A program made the position numbers and the translations under genes. From contig VGDZ01000011.1 of NCBI GenBank assembly GCA_016869515.1, positions 1 through 59,923 on the forward strand: a DNA stretch of 59,923 nucleotides, given 5' to 3'. Below, in pieces: positions 38,181 to 47,106 of this stretch. The notes under the pieces are model-generated. The model was not told where the DNA came from, did no database searches, and saw nothing but the letters and a program-made list of their open reading frames with translations. Positions within the stretch are counted from its first letter, which is position 1. Each line of letters opens with the position of its first letter. Origin of the DNA: Alphaproteobacteria bacterium. Its GTDB lineage: Bacteria > Pseudomonadota > Alphaproteobacteria > VGDZ01.

Positions 38181-39875
38181 TTAGGCCTTGGCCTTCTTCC
38201 TGTCCTCGTGCTTCTTCTTCTCTTCCTCGACCAGTTCCTTCTTCGACAGCTTGCCGATCATGGTCTTGGGCAGGGCGTCGCGCACCTCGATGAAGCGCGG
38301 CAGTTCGTGCTTGCCCAGCCGATCCTTGAGGAACTCCATCAGCGATTCGGTCGAGATGTTGTTGCCGGCCTTGAGCTTGAGGAAGGCCTTGGGCACCTGG
38401 CCGAGATAGTCGTCGGGAATGCCGATCACGGTGCATTCCTCGACCGCCGGGTGCTGGTAGATCGCCTCCTCGACGTTGCGCGGGAAGACGTTGAAGCCGC
38501 CGACCAGGATCATGTCCTTCATGCGGTCGATGATGAAGGTATAGCCGTCCTCGTCCATGTAGCCGACGTCGCCGGTCAGCAGCTTGCCGTCGATCACGGT
38601 GGCGGCGGTGGCCTCGGGCTTCTGCCAGTAGCCGGCCATGACCTGCGGCCCGCGGATGCAGATCTGGCCGGGCTGGCCGATCGGCATCGGCTTCATCGGA
38701 TCGTCGCGGTCGACGATCTCGATCGAGGTGCCGGGCATGGGAATGCCGATCGAGCCGGCCTTGCGCACCCCGACCAGCGGGTTGCACGACGCCGTCGGCG
38801 AGCTTTCGGTCAGGCCGTAGCCCTCGATCAGCGTGGCGCCCGAGGTCTTCTCGAAGGAATCGCGCACCTCCAGCGGCATCGGCGCGCCGCCGGTGATGCA
38901 GCCCTTGAGCGAGCGCAGGTCGAATTCCTTGAGCCGGGGATGGTTGTTGATGGCGACGAACATGGTCGGCACGCCCGGCATCAGCGTCGGCTTCTTGGTG
39001 TTGATGTCCTTCAGCACCGCCTCCAGCTCGAAGCGCGGATGCATCACGATCTCGGCGCCGATGTTGAGGCCCATGTTCATCACGCCGGTCATGGCGAAGA
39101 CGTGGAAGAAGGGCAGCACGCCCAGCACCCGCTCGCGGCCGAGATCGACGTTGGTGAACCACATCGTCGACTGCTGGGTGTTGCAGTAGAGGTTGTAGTG
39201 GGTCAGCATCGCGCCCTTGGGCACGCCGGTGGTGCCGCCGGTGTATTGCAGCAGCGCCACGTCCTTGCGCGGATCGATCGCCGGCGTGGCGAAATTGCCG
39301 TCGTTCTCGGTCAGCCACTTGAACGACAGGTGCCGGTCGTCGGGCGCGTAGGTCTGGATGTCGCCGCGCTTGACCAGCGGGAACAAGAGGTTCTTGGGGA
39401 AGGGCAGCACCTCGCTCATGGTGCCGATGATCAGCTTCTTGAGGCGCGACTGGACCAGCATCTGCTCCATCTTCGGCAGCAGCGCCTTCAGGTTCAGCGT
39501 CACCATGATGTCGGTGTGGCTGTCCTCGATCTGGTGAATCAGCTCGCGCTCGGCATAGAGCGGGCTGTAGTTGACCACCGTGCCGCCGGCCTTGAGGATG
39601 CCGTAATAGCTGACGACGTATTGCGGGCAGTTGGGCAGGAACAGGCCGACCTTGACGCCTTTGCCGACGCCCAGCCGCTGGAAGCCGGCCGCGGCCCGCG
39701 CCACCAGATTGCCGACCTCGCGATAGGTCAGGCGCTTGCCCATGAAATCCAGGCACCAGTTGTCGGGATAGTTGGCGACCGCGTCATCGAGGACGGCGTA
39801 GAGCGGCTTGGCCTCGATCGCCACGTCCCATTTCAGGCCGGGCGGATAGCTTTTGATCCAGGGTTGGGCGGACAT
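38181..39875 (-). CDS. fadD: Long-chain fatty acid-CoA ligase
   Basis: A 564-residue adenylate-forming ligase that makes acyl-CoA from fatty acid, ATP and CoA. YTGGTTGVPKGAMLTH is the P-loop, EGYGLTESSP the adenine-binding motif, GYMDEDGYTFIIDRMKDMILVGGFNVFP the hinge and fatty-acid signature, and KTMIGKLSKKEL the catalytic Lys. NLKALLPKMEQML and PLYAERELIHQIEDS are typical of FadD. The C-terminus ends in a Lys/Glu-rich tail. The start at 39875 is chosen because GGAGGAACC stands correctly before it. Inner-membrane associated. It supplies acyl-CoA for beta-oxidation (thiolase at 48635). Confidence 0.94.
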   Translation of the reverse strand: MSAQPWIKSYPPGLKWDVAIEAKPLYAVLDDAVANYPDNWCLDFMGKRLTYREVGNLVARAAAGFQRLGVGKGVKVGLFLPNCPQYVVSYYGILKAGGTVVNYSPLYAERELIHQIEDSHTDIMVTLNLKALLPKMEQMLVQSRLKKLIIGTMSEVLPFPKNLLFPLVKRGDIQTYAPDDRHLSFKWLTENDGNFATPAIDPRKDVALLQYTGGTTGVPKGAMLTHYNLYCNTQQSTMWFTNVDLGRERVLGVLPFFHVFAMTGVMNMGLNIGAEIVMHPRFELEAVLKDINTKKPTLMPGVPTMFVAINNHPRLKEFDLRSLKGCITGGAPMPLEVRDSFEKTSGATLIEGYGLTESSPTASCNPLVGVRKAGSIGIPMPGTSIEIVDRDDPMKPMPIGQPGQICIRGPQVMAGYWQKPEATAATVIDGKLLTGDVGYMDEDGYTFIIDRMKDMILVGGFNVFPRNVEEAIYQHPAVEECTVIGIPDDYLGQVPKAFLKLKAGNNISTESLMEFLKDRLGKHELPRFIEVRDALPKTMIGKLSKKELVEEEKKKHEDRKKAKA

Positions 39876-39999
39876 GACAGGTTCCTCCGACACGCGGCTG
39901 GAATTGCGTCTTTGGCCGCAGAATGGCCCGAACCGCGGACGGCGGCAAGCGGCGCGAAGTCAAGCTCGGGACGACGGGCCGCCACCGGCCCCGATCGGA

Positions 40000-40476
40000 T
40001 CAGGCCGCTCGATCGCCGCGATAGCGCGCGAAGACCACACGGGTCGAAGCGCCCGGCCCGAACAGGATCACGGCATAGCTGTCGGGCGCGGTGCCCGGCA
40101 CTTCCATCCCCGGCGAGCCGATCGGCATGCCGGGAACCGCCAGGCCGCGGGCCTTGGGCCGCGCCTGCACCAGGCGCTTGATCTCGGCCGCCGGGACATG
40201 GCCTTCGATGGTGTAGCCGGCGATTTCGGCGGTGTGGCACGAGGCCAGGTCGCGCGGCACACCCAGCCGCGCCTTGATCGGCTGCATGTCGGCGACATCG
40301 CGCGCCGTGACCTCGAACCCGGCGCCAAGCAGATGGTCGATCCAAAGCCCGCAACAACCGCAGCCGGCATCTTTATGCACCACCATGGCGGGCAGGCCGC
40401 CGGCGGCAAGGCCGAGACGCGGCAAGGCCAGCGCGCCCATCAGGGCGAGCAGCGGGCGGCGTGCGAGCACAGGCAT
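40000..40476 (-). CDS. DUF411 family protein, probable exported metal-binding protein
   Basis: A 158-residue DUF411 protein. It has a hydrophobic leader (MPVLARRPLLALMGALALPRLGLAAGG) and the family motif VVHKDAGCGCCGLWIDHL with Cys39, Cys41 and Cys42, followed by VPRDLASCHTAEIAGYTIEGHVPA and the end YAVILFGPGASTRVVFARY. DUF411 proteins often sit with copper-handling genes, and CHTA/GH residues fit metal binding; no copper gene is adjacent here (the multicopper oxidase is 40 kb away). Downstream, GGGCCG/CGGCCC (39976-39991) forms a short hairpin without a T-run. Confidence 0.85.
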   Translation of the reverse strand: MPVLARRPLLALMGALALPRLGLAAGGLPAMVVHKDAGCGCCGLWIDHLLGAGFEVTARDVADMQPIKARLGVPRDLASCHTAEIAGYTIEGHVPAAEIKRLVQARPKARGLAVPGMPIGSPGMEVPGTAPDSYAVILFGPGASTRVVFARYRGDRAA

Positions 40477-40626
40477 GGCGCGGTCCTCCATCGGCCGCAA
40501 TGATAGCGGCCATTCGGGCCAAGCCGAAGCAGGATCGGCCGCCGAATCGCGCCCCGCGACCCTCTTCCGCTTGACGGAGCGTGGGCAGCGACGCGAGACT
40601 TGTCCTTTCTATCCAGGGAGGGGCGC

Positions 40627-41586
40627 ATGAGGCTCGATCGGCGCGGCGTGTTGGCAGGCATGGCGGCCCTGCCCTTGGCGGCGCGGGCGCAGGACAAATA
40701 TCCGTCCAAGCCGCTCACGCTGGTCGTTCCGTTCGATGCCGGCGGCGGCACCGATCAGGTCGGCCGCGCCTTCGCCGAGGCGCTGAAGGCGCAGCTCGGC
40801 CAGCCGATCGCGGTGCAGAACATCGGCGGCGCCGGCGGCGCGGTCGGGCTGACGCGGCTTTCGGGCATGGCGGCCGACGGCTACACGCTGGGCATGGGCG
40901 GCGGCTTTCTGGTCAGCGCCAGCCTGCGCGGCGCGCTCAAGCTGCCGGCCAACGAATTCAGCCACCTGGCGCGGCTGAGCCAAGAGGCCTTCGTGCTGGG
41001 CGTGCCGGCGGCCTCGCCCCTCAAGACCATGCAGGATTTCCTGGCGGCGGCGCGCGCCAAGCCCGAAGCGGTGTCGATCGGCACCGCCGGCGCCGGCGCG
41101 CTGACCCATCTGGCAGCCCAGGCCCTGGGCGACGCCGCCAAGGCCAAGCTCAATATCGTTCACTTCGCCGGCGGAGCGAAACTTCTGACCGCGGTGCTGG
41201 GGGCGCATGCCGATGCCGGCGTGTTCTCGCAAGTCGAGGTGCTGCCGCAATTGAATCAGCCCAATGGCGTGCGCGTGCTGGCGACCTTCACCCGCGCGCC
41301 TTCGGCCAAGCTGCCGGGCGTGCCGACGCTGGCTTCGCTCGGCCTTGGCGGCGTGCCGGAAGGTCCCTGGCAGGGAGTTCTCGCGCCCAAGGGCCTGCCG
41401 GGTCCGGTGCGCGCGGTGCTGGCAGGCGCGGTCGCCAAGGCGCAAAGCGATCCGCAATGGCTGGCCTTCCTCGACAAGAACGGGCTGGCGCCGTCGCCTT
41501 TGACCGGCGCGGCCTATGACACTTTCCTCGAGGACGAGGTCAAGACCATCGGCGCGCTGTTGAAGGCGGTCGGCTTGTCGCAATGA
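40627..41586 (+). CDS. tctC: Tripartite tricarboxylate transporter substrate-binding protein (TctC/Bug family)
   Basis: A 319-residue periplasmic binding protein. The start at 40627 follows GGGAGGGG and gives the leader MRLDRRGVLAGMAALPLAARAQ, with a twin Arg that may be Tat-like. DKYPSKPLTLVVPFDAGGGTDQVGRAFAEAL is the Bug-family hallmark, with GGAGGAVG and GYTLGMGGGF following. It catches a carboxylate and passes it to the TctB/TctA membrane complex encoded next; overlap with tctB is 4 nt (ATGA). The exact ligand is not visible. Confidence 0.92.
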   Translation: MRLDRRGVLAGMAALPLAARAQDKYPSKPLTLVVPFDAGGGTDQVGRAFAEALKAQLGQPIAVQNIGGAGGAVGLTRLSGMAADGYTLGMGGGFLVSASLRGALKLPANEFSHLARLSQEAFVLGVPAASPLKTMQDFLAAARAKPEAVSIGTAGAGALTHLAAQALGDAAKAKLNIVHFAGGAKLLTAVLGAHADAGVFSQVEVLPQLNQPNGVRVLATFTRAPSAKLPGVPTLASLGLGGVPEGPWQGVLAPKGLPGPVRAVLAGAVAKAQSDPQWLAFLDKNGLAPSPLTGAAYDTFLEDEVKTIGALLKAVGLSQ

Positions 41587-42020
41587 CCGCGCGCGGCCGC
41601 GCGATCCTGGGCGGCCTTTCGCTGATTGTCCTCGCCGCGCTTTCGTATTGGAGCGCGGCCGATCTGCCGGTCGGAAGCCTGCGCCAGCCGGGCCCGGGTT
41701 TCCTGCCGCGCGTCCTGGCAGCGGCGTTGGCGGTGCTGGCGGCGCTGCATGCCTGGCGCGGGCAGGTCGAGGCCGAACCCGGCGAAACGCAACAGCGCCC
41801 GGTGATTTTGGTGCTGGGGCTGATGCTGGCCTGGGGCGCATTGCTGACTCTGCTCGGATTCTTGCCCACGACCGCGCTGTTGCTGATCGGTTTGATGCGT
41901 TTGGTCTGGCAGGTTCCGGCAGCGCGCGCGGCGCTTTACGGTAGTGCCGCCGCGCTCGGGCTTTGGCTGCTGTTCGTCAAGCTACTGGGCGTCAGCTTGC
42001 CGGCGGGGTTGCTGGCGTGA
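41583..42020 (+). CDS. tctB: Tripartite tricarboxylate transporter small membrane subunit TctB
   Basis: A 145-residue protein with four membrane helices in the TctB order: ILGGLSLIVLAALSYWSA, then FLPRVLAAALAVLAALHAW, VILVLGLMLAWGALLTLLGFL and the C-terminal AALGLWLLFVKLLGVSLPAG. LRQPGPGFLPR between helices 1 and 2 is a family motif. It is flanked by ATGA and GTGA overlaps with tctC and tctA, so the three subunits are translated together. Confidence 0.9.
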   Translation: MTARGRAILGGLSLIVLAALSYWSAADLPVGSLRQPGPGFLPRVLAAALAVLAALHAWRGQVEAEPGETQQRPVILVLGLMLAWGALLTLLGFLPTTALLLIGLMRLVWQVPAARAALYGSAAALGLWLLFVKLLGVSLPAGLLA

Positions 42021-43498
42021 CGCCGTTCGACGGCCTGTTGCACGGGCTTTTGGTCGCGGTCCAGCCGCTGCATCTGGGATTTTGTCTGTTGGGCGTGCTG
42101 GTCGGCACCGCCGTCGGAGTGCTGCCGGGCCTGGGACCGGCGGCCACCATCGCGCTGCTGTTGCCGGCGACCTATCGGCTTGATCCGGTCGCGGCGGCGA
42201 TCATGCTGTCGGGCATCTATTACGGCAGCCAATATGGCGGTTCGACCACCGCCATCCTGGTCAAGGTGCCGGGCGAGTCCTCGTCTCTCGTCACCTGCTA
42301 CGACGGCCACGAAATGGCGCGGCGCGGGCGCGCGGGCGCGGCGCTGGCCATCGCCGCGCTGGCCAGTTTCGCCGCCGGCACGCTGGCGATACTCGGCCTC
42401 GGCCTGGTCGCGCCCTTGGTCGGCCGCATCGCCCTGGCATTCGGTCCGGCCGAATACGCCATGCTGATGCTGCTGGGCCTGGTGCTGGTGGCGAGGCTGG
42501 GCCAGGGCCCGGTGGTGCCGGCGCTGATCATGGTGGTGCTGGGGCTGATGCTGGCGACCGTCGGCCAGGACCCGGTCTCGGGACTCGAGCGCCATACTTT
42601 CGGCATCCAGGAACTGATCGACGGCATCGATTTGGTACCGGTGTTCCTGGGCATGTACGGCGTGGCCGAGGTGCTGGCCCAGATCGAACGCCGCGAGCCC
42701 CCGCCGCGGCCGGTGCCGACAGGTAGGCTATGGCCGAGCCGCGAGGAGGCCCGCGCCGCGGTGCCGGCCGCCGCGCGCGGTGGGGCGATCGGGTTCGTGC
42801 TCGGCGTCCTTCCCGGCGGCGGGGCGACGCTGGCCTCGATCGCGGCCTATCTGGCCGAAAAGCGCTTCGCCGCCGGGCGCGACCGGCTGGGCCAGGGCGC
42901 GGTCGAAGGCGTGGCCGCGCCCGAGGCGGCCAACAACGCCGCCGCGACTTCGGCCTTCGTTCCGCTCTTGACCTTGGGCATTCCCGCCAACGGCGTGATG
43001 GCCATGATTTTGGCGGCGTTGACCTTGCATGGCCTGCGGCCGGGGCCGCAATTGGTAACCCAGCAGCCCGACCTGTTCTGGGGCGTGATCGCCAGCATGT
43101 ATGTCGGCAATCTGGCGCTGCTGGTGCTGAACCTGCCCTTGGTCGGGCTGTTCGTGCAGCTTCTGCGCCTGCCCTATGCCGCGCTCGGGCCGCTGATCCT
43201 GGTCACCTGCCTGATCGGCGCCTTCGCCGTCACCGGCCATGCCGGCGAGGCGGTGCTGGCGGTGGCGTTCGGCGCGCTGGGGCACGGGCTGCGCAAGCTG
43301 GGTTTCGAGCCGACGCCCTTGGTGCTGGCGCTGGTGCTGGGCCGGCCGTTCGAGGAGGCGCTGCGCCAGGCGCTGCAGTTGGCGCGGGGCGACGCCACCG
43401 TTTTCCTGACCAAGCCGATCGCGGCGGTCCTGCTGGCGGCCGCCGTCCTGGCGCTGGTCGCACCCCTATTGCTGAAGGCGCGACCAAGGCACGGTTGA
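42017..43498 (+). CDS. tctA: Tripartite tricarboxylate transporter large membrane subunit TctA
   Basis: A 493-residue polytopic membrane protein. GTAVGVLPGLGPAATIALLLPATY and the mirrored GFVLGVLPGGGATLASIAAYLAEK are the two conserved TctA motifs; YYGSQYGGSTTAILVKVPGESSS and APEAANNAAATSAFVPLLTLGIP are signature loops. Length is typical (about 500). The GTG start at 42017 overlaps the tctB stop; the frame is open further upstream but that is tctB shadow. It is the main channel for carboxylate uptake with Na+ or H+. Confidence 0.93.
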   Translation: MTPFDGLLHGLLVAVQPLHLGFCLLGVLVGTAVGVLPGLGPAATIALLLPATYRLDPVAAAIMLSGIYYGSQYGGSTTAILVKVPGESSSLVTCYDGHEMARRGRAGAALAIAALASFAAGTLAILGLGLVAPLVGRIALAFGPAEYAMLMLLGLVLVARLGQGPVVPALIMVVLGLMLATVGQDPVSGLERHTFGIQELIDGIDLVPVFLGMYGVAEVLAQIERREPPPRPVPTGRLWPSREEARAAVPAAARGGAIGFVLGVLPGGGATLASIAAYLAEKRFAAGRDRLGQGAVEGVAAPEAANNAAATSAFVPLLTLGIPANGVMAMILAALTLHGLRPGPQLVTQQPDLFWGVIASMYVGNLALLVLNLPLVGLFVQLLRLPYAALGPLILVTCLIGAFAVTGHAGEAVLAVAFGALGHGLRKLGFEPTPLVLALVLGRPFEEALRQALQLARGDATVFLTKPIAAVLLAAAVLALVAPLLLKARPRHG

Positions 43499-43560
43499 CT
43501 CCGGCCGGTCGCCTCGGGCACGGTCGCTTCCGCAACGCCAATCCAGAGGGGGCCCCATCC

Positions 43561-44814
43561 ATGACCCATCGCACCGCCATCGTTGCCGTGCTCGGACTCT
43601 CGCTCGCGGCCGGTACCGCGCTCGCCCAGAGCCGCGGCACGGTCAAGATCGCCTATATCGACCCGCTGTCGGGGGCCTTCGCCAATGTCGGCGATCTCGG
43701 CCTCAAGCACTACACCTTCTTCGCCGACAAGCTGAACGCCGCCGGCGGCGTCAACGGCCAGAAGATCGAGATCGTGCCGCTCGACAACAAGGTCAGCCCG
43801 CAGGAAAGCCTGATCGCGCTGAAGAAGGCGATCGACGACGGCATCCGCTACATCACCCAGGGCAACAGCTCGGGCGTGGCGCTGGCGCTGACCGACGCGG
43901 TCGAGAAGCACAACGCCCGCAACAAGGGCAAGGAAATCCTCTACATCAATTACGCCGCGGTCGATCCGGCGCTGACCAACGACAAGTGCCATTACATGCA
44001 CTTCCGCTTCGACGCCGATGCCGACATGAAGATGCAGGCGCTGACCAATTACATGTCCGGCCGCAAGGAGATCAAGAAGGTCTACCTGATCAACCAGGAC
44101 TACGCCTTCGGCAAGGCGGTGGCGGCGGCCGCCAACACCATGCTCAAGGCCAAGCGCCCCGACGTGCAGGTGGTGGGCGACGAACTGCATCCGCTCGGTC
44201 GCGTCACCGACTTCTCGCCCTATGTCGCCAAGATCAAGGCGGCGGGCGCGGATTCGGTCATCACCGGCAATTGGGGCAACGACATGTCGCTGCTGATCAA
44301 GGCCGCCAAGGACGCCGGCATGGAACTCGACTGGTACACTTACTACGCCGGCGGCCTGGGTTCGCCCACCGCCATCGGCCAGGCCGGCCGGGATCGCGTC
44401 AAGCAGATCAGCGAATGGCACAAGAACGTGCCGAGCCCGGAGATGGAGGCGCTGGTGGCCGAGTACGAGCGCCGCTTCAACCCGCCCGGCGCCACCGGCA
44501 CCTACAACGAATACAGCTTCATGCGCCTCAAGACCGCGTTCGAGATGGTCACCCGCGCCATGGCCGAAGCCAAGTCGAACGACCCGGTCAAGGCCGCGGC
44601 CAAGCTGTCGGGCATGAAGCACCACACCGAGTTCGGCGAGGTGCAGATGCGCGCCGACAATCACCAGCTGCTGCAGCCGCTCTACGTCTCGACCATGGCC
44701 GCGGGCCTGAAATACGACATCGAGAAGACCGGTCTCGGTTTCCGCACCGACGACCGCATCGAAGCCAAGGACACGGCGCTGCCGACCACCTGCAAGATGA
44801 ACCGCATCGGCTGA
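43561..44814 (+). CDS. Branched-chain amino acid-type ABC substrate-binding protein (LivJ/K family)
   Basis: A 417-residue periplasmic binding protein with signal peptide MTHRTAIVAVLGLSLAAGTALAQ. VKIAYIDPLSGAFANVGDLGLKHYTFF is the Peripla_BP_6 start, with QGNSSGVALALTDAVEKHN and YLINQDYAFGKAVAAAANTML in the usual order. The family binds branched-chain amino acids but also aromatic acids and amides, so the ligand is uncertain. An AGAGGGGG site precedes the ATG. It is followed by a strong terminator and then the liv permease genes, which separates expression levels of binding protein and membrane parts. Confidence 0.92.
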   Translation: MTHRTAIVAVLGLSLAAGTALAQSRGTVKIAYIDPLSGAFANVGDLGLKHYTFFADKLNAAGGVNGQKIEIVPLDNKVSPQESLIALKKAIDDGIRYITQGNSSGVALALTDAVEKHNARNKGKEILYINYAAVDPALTNDKCHYMHFRFDADADMKMQALTNYMSGRKEIKKVYLINQDYAFGKAVAAAANTMLKAKRPDVQVVGDELHPLGRVTDFSPYVAKIKAAGADSVITGNWGNDMSLLIKAAKDAGMELDWYTYYAGGLGSPTAIGQAGRDRVKQISEWHKNVPSPEMEALVAEYERRFNPPGATGTYNEYSFMRLKTAFEMVTRAMAEAKSNDPVKAAAKLSGMKHHTEFGEVQMRADNHQLLQPLYVSTMAAGLKYDIEKTGLGFRTDDRIEAKDTALPTTCKMNRIG

Positions 44815-44831
44815 GTCCGGTCTAGAACCCT

Positions 44832-44870
44832 GCCCCTCCCCCGCTCCGGCGGCGGGAGGGGCGCTGTTTT
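44832..44870 (+). terminator. Rho-independent terminator after the LivJ-type gene
   Basis: GCCCCTCCC (44832-44840) pairs with GGGAGGGGC (44854-44862), and CCGC/GCGG extend the stem around a TCCG loop with one bulged C. The stem is followed by GCTG and TTTT at 44867-44870. It lies 18 nt after the stop. Partial read-through would leave the downstream livHMGF genes expressed at a lower level than the binding protein. Confidence 0.8.
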
Positions 44871-44896
44871 CGCCGCCGCGCCGCGCTCGACCCGCC

Positions 44897-45847
44897 ATGT
44901 TCGATCTGATCGTGCTTTCGGTGTTCAACGGCCTGATCTACGGGCTGTTGCTGTTCATGTTGTCGAGCGGGCTGACGCTGATCTTTTCGATGATGGGCGT
45001 GCTCAACTTCGCCCATGCCTCGGTCTACATGGCCGGCGCCTATTTCGCCTATTCGCTGACGCCCTATCTCGGCTTCTGGGGCGCGCTGATCGCGGCACCG
45101 TTCCTGGCCGGGCTGGTCGGCGCCGCGGTCGAGCGCTTCGGGTTGCGCCACGTCCATGGTCACGGCCATGTCGCCGAGTTGTTGTTCACCTTCGGGTTGG
45201 CCTATCTGATCGAGGAGTTCGTCCATCTGGTCTGGGGCCGCAACCCGCTCGACCAGCGACCGCCGCCGCTGCTCGATTTCCCGCTGTTCACCTTCGCCGG
45301 CATCGATTTCCCGGCCTTTAAGGTGTTCATGATCGTGGTCGCGCTGGGCATGTTCGTGGCGCTGTGGCTGATCCTGACCCGCACCCGCATCGGCCTGATC
45401 GTGCAAGCGGCGCTGACTCATCCCCATACCGTCGGCAATCTCGGCCATGACGTGCCGACGGTGTTCACTTTGGTCTTCGCCACCGGCTCGGCGTTGGCCG
45501 GGTTGGCCGGGGTCATGGGCGGGATCCATCTGGTGACCAATCCCGGCATGGCCCAGGCGCTGGGACCGATCGTGTTCGTGGTGATCGTGGTCGGCGGGCT
45601 GGGCTCGCTGGCCGGCGCGCTGATCGCCTCGATCCTGATCGGACTGTTGCAGACCTTCGCCATCGCCGTCGATGCCTCGCTGGCGGATTTCCTGCGCCTG
45701 TTCGGCCTGCAGGTCACCCGCGCCACGCCGGGTTGGGAGGTCTGGTCGATCACCCTGGCCCAGATCGGGCCGATGCTGCCCTATCTCTTGCTGGTACTGA
45801 TGCTGATGCTGCGCCCGCGCGGGCTGTTGGGGAGCCGCGATTCGTGA
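44897..45847 (+). CDS. livH: Branched-chain amino acid-type ABC permease LivH
   Basis: A 316-residue inner-membrane permease. FNGLIYGLLLFMLSSGLTLIFSMMGVLNFAHASVYMAGAY is the LivH N-terminal hallmark, and FVVIVVGGLGSLAGALIASILIGLLQT the conserved late helix pair. Length matches the family. It forms the channel with LivM, whose GTG start overlaps its stop. Confidence 0.94.
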   Translation: MFDLIVLSVFNGLIYGLLLFMLSSGLTLIFSMMGVLNFAHASVYMAGAYFAYSLTPYLGFWGALIAAPFLAGLVGAAVERFGLRHVHGHGHVAELLFTFGLAYLIEEFVHLVWGRNPLDQRPPPLLDFPLFTFAGIDFPAFKVFMIVVALGMFVALWLILTRTRIGLIVQAALTHPHTVGNLGHDVPTVFTLVFATGSALAGLAGVMGGIHLVTNPGMAQALGPIVFVVIVVGGLGSLAGALIASILIGLLQTFAIAVDASLADFLRLFGLQVTRATPGWEVWSITLAQIGPMLPYLLLVLMLMLRPRGLLGSRDS

Positions 45848-47106
45848 CCGCCGAACGCCGCCGCGCGCTGATGCCATGGGGCATATTCGCCTTGGTGCTG
45901 GTGGTGCTGCCGCACCTGCCGGGCTTCGGTTCGGGCTATGCCGTGTCGCTGCTCTCGCAGATGGGCATCGCCGTAATCTTTGCCCTGTCCTACAACATGC
46001 TGCTGGGCCACACCGGACTGCTGTCCTTCGGGCATGCGGTCTATTTCGGTCTCGGCGCCTTCGTCGCCATGCATGCGGTGCGCTGGGCGGCGGCGGGCCT
46101 GTGGCTGCCGATCCCGCTGGTGCCCTTGGTCGGCGGCCTGGGCGGGCTGTTCTTCGCCGCGCTGTTGGGTTGGCCATCAACCCGCCGCGCCGGCACGGTG
46201 TTTGCCATGATTTCGCTCGGCATCGCCGAGATGGTGGTGGCGCTGTCCTACATGATCGTCAGCTTCTTCGGCGGCGAGGAAGGCATCAACGGCGACCGCA
46301 CCAAGGCGCCGTCCTTCCTCGGCTTCGGCTTCGGACCGCAGATCGAGGTCTACTACGTCATCGCCGCCTGGTGCTTCGCCTCGGTGGCGGCGATGTATGC
46401 CTTCACCCGCACGCCCGTCGGGCGGATGTGCAACGCGGTGCGCGACAATCCCGAGCGCGCCGAGTTCGTCGGCTACAACCCCCAGGTGGTGCGCTACGTC
46501 GCCTTCATGGCGGCCGGCTTCTTCGCCGGCATCGCCGGCGGGCTGAATGCCATCAACTACGAGATCGTCACCGCGATCTCGGTCGGCGCCGCCACCTCGG
46601 GCGCGGTGCTGCTGATGGCGTTCATCGGCGGCGTCGGTCATTTCGTCGGCCCGGTGCTGGGCGCGGTGGCGATCACCTATCTGCAGGTCAGCCTGTCCGA
46701 CTTCACCCATGCCTGGCTGCTCTATTTCGGTCTGATGTTCGTGCTGATGGTGCTGTTCGCGCCGGGCGGGTTGGCGGGGCTGTGGTTCATGCACGCGCCG
46801 ATCCTGCGCGCGGGCCTGGGCGCGCGGCTGATCGGACCCTATGCGCGAGCTGTGGGGCCAGCCTTGGTCCTGGCGCTGGGCGCCATCATCGCCATCGAGG
46901 TCAATTACCGCGTCTCGACCCGCCCCGATCTCGGCACCGCCTTCGAGTTCGCCGGCATCGCCTTCGATGCCTCCCAGCCTTGGGTGTGGCTGCTGGCGGG
47001 ATCGCTGGCGGCGGCGGGGTTCTGGGGGATGAGGCGCGGCCTCGGTCCGGCCTTCGAGCGCCATGCCAGCTTGATGGCCGAGGCCAAGGGCGGAGGCGCG
47101 CCGTGA
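45844..47106 (+). CDS. livM: Branched-chain amino acid-type ABC permease LivM
   Basis: A 420-residue permease. The GTG at 45844 overlaps the livH TGA. QMGIAVIFALSYNMLLGHTGLLSFGHAVYFGLGAFVAMHA is the LivM motif, and NPERAEFVGYNPQVVRYVAFMAAGFFAGIAGGLNAINY follows. Beyond the usual end (about residue 320) there is an extra region with two more hydrophobic helices (ALVLALGAIIAIEVNY and WLLAGSLAAAGFWGM), a C-terminal extension compared with E. coli LivM. It overlaps livG by GTGA. Confidence 0.92.
   Translation: MTAERRRALMPWGIFALVLVVLPHLPGFGSGYAVSLLSQMGIAVIFALSYNMLLGHTGLLSFGHAVYFGLGAFVAMHAVRWAAAGLWLPIPLVPLVGGLGGLFFAALLGWPSTRRAGTVFAMISLGIAEMVVALSYMIVSFFGGEEGINGDRTKAPSFLGFGFGPQIEVYYVIAAWCFASVAAMYAFTRTPVGRMCNAVRDNPERAEFVGYNPQVVRYVAFMAAGFFAGIAGGLNAINYEIVTAISVGAATSGAVLLMAFIGGVGHFVGPVLGAVAITYLQVSLSDFTHAWLLYFGLMFVLMVLFAPGGLAGLWFMHAPILRAGLGARLIGPYARAVGPALVLALGAIIAIEVNYRVSTRPDLGTAFEFAGIAFDASQPWVWLLAGSLAAAGFWGMRRGLGPAFERHASLMAEAKGGGAP

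Noticed and set aside
40571-40599. TTGACG as a -35 box for tctC
   Set aside because: The hexamer at 17 bp spacing (CGAGAC) is a poor -10; not enough to call a promoter.
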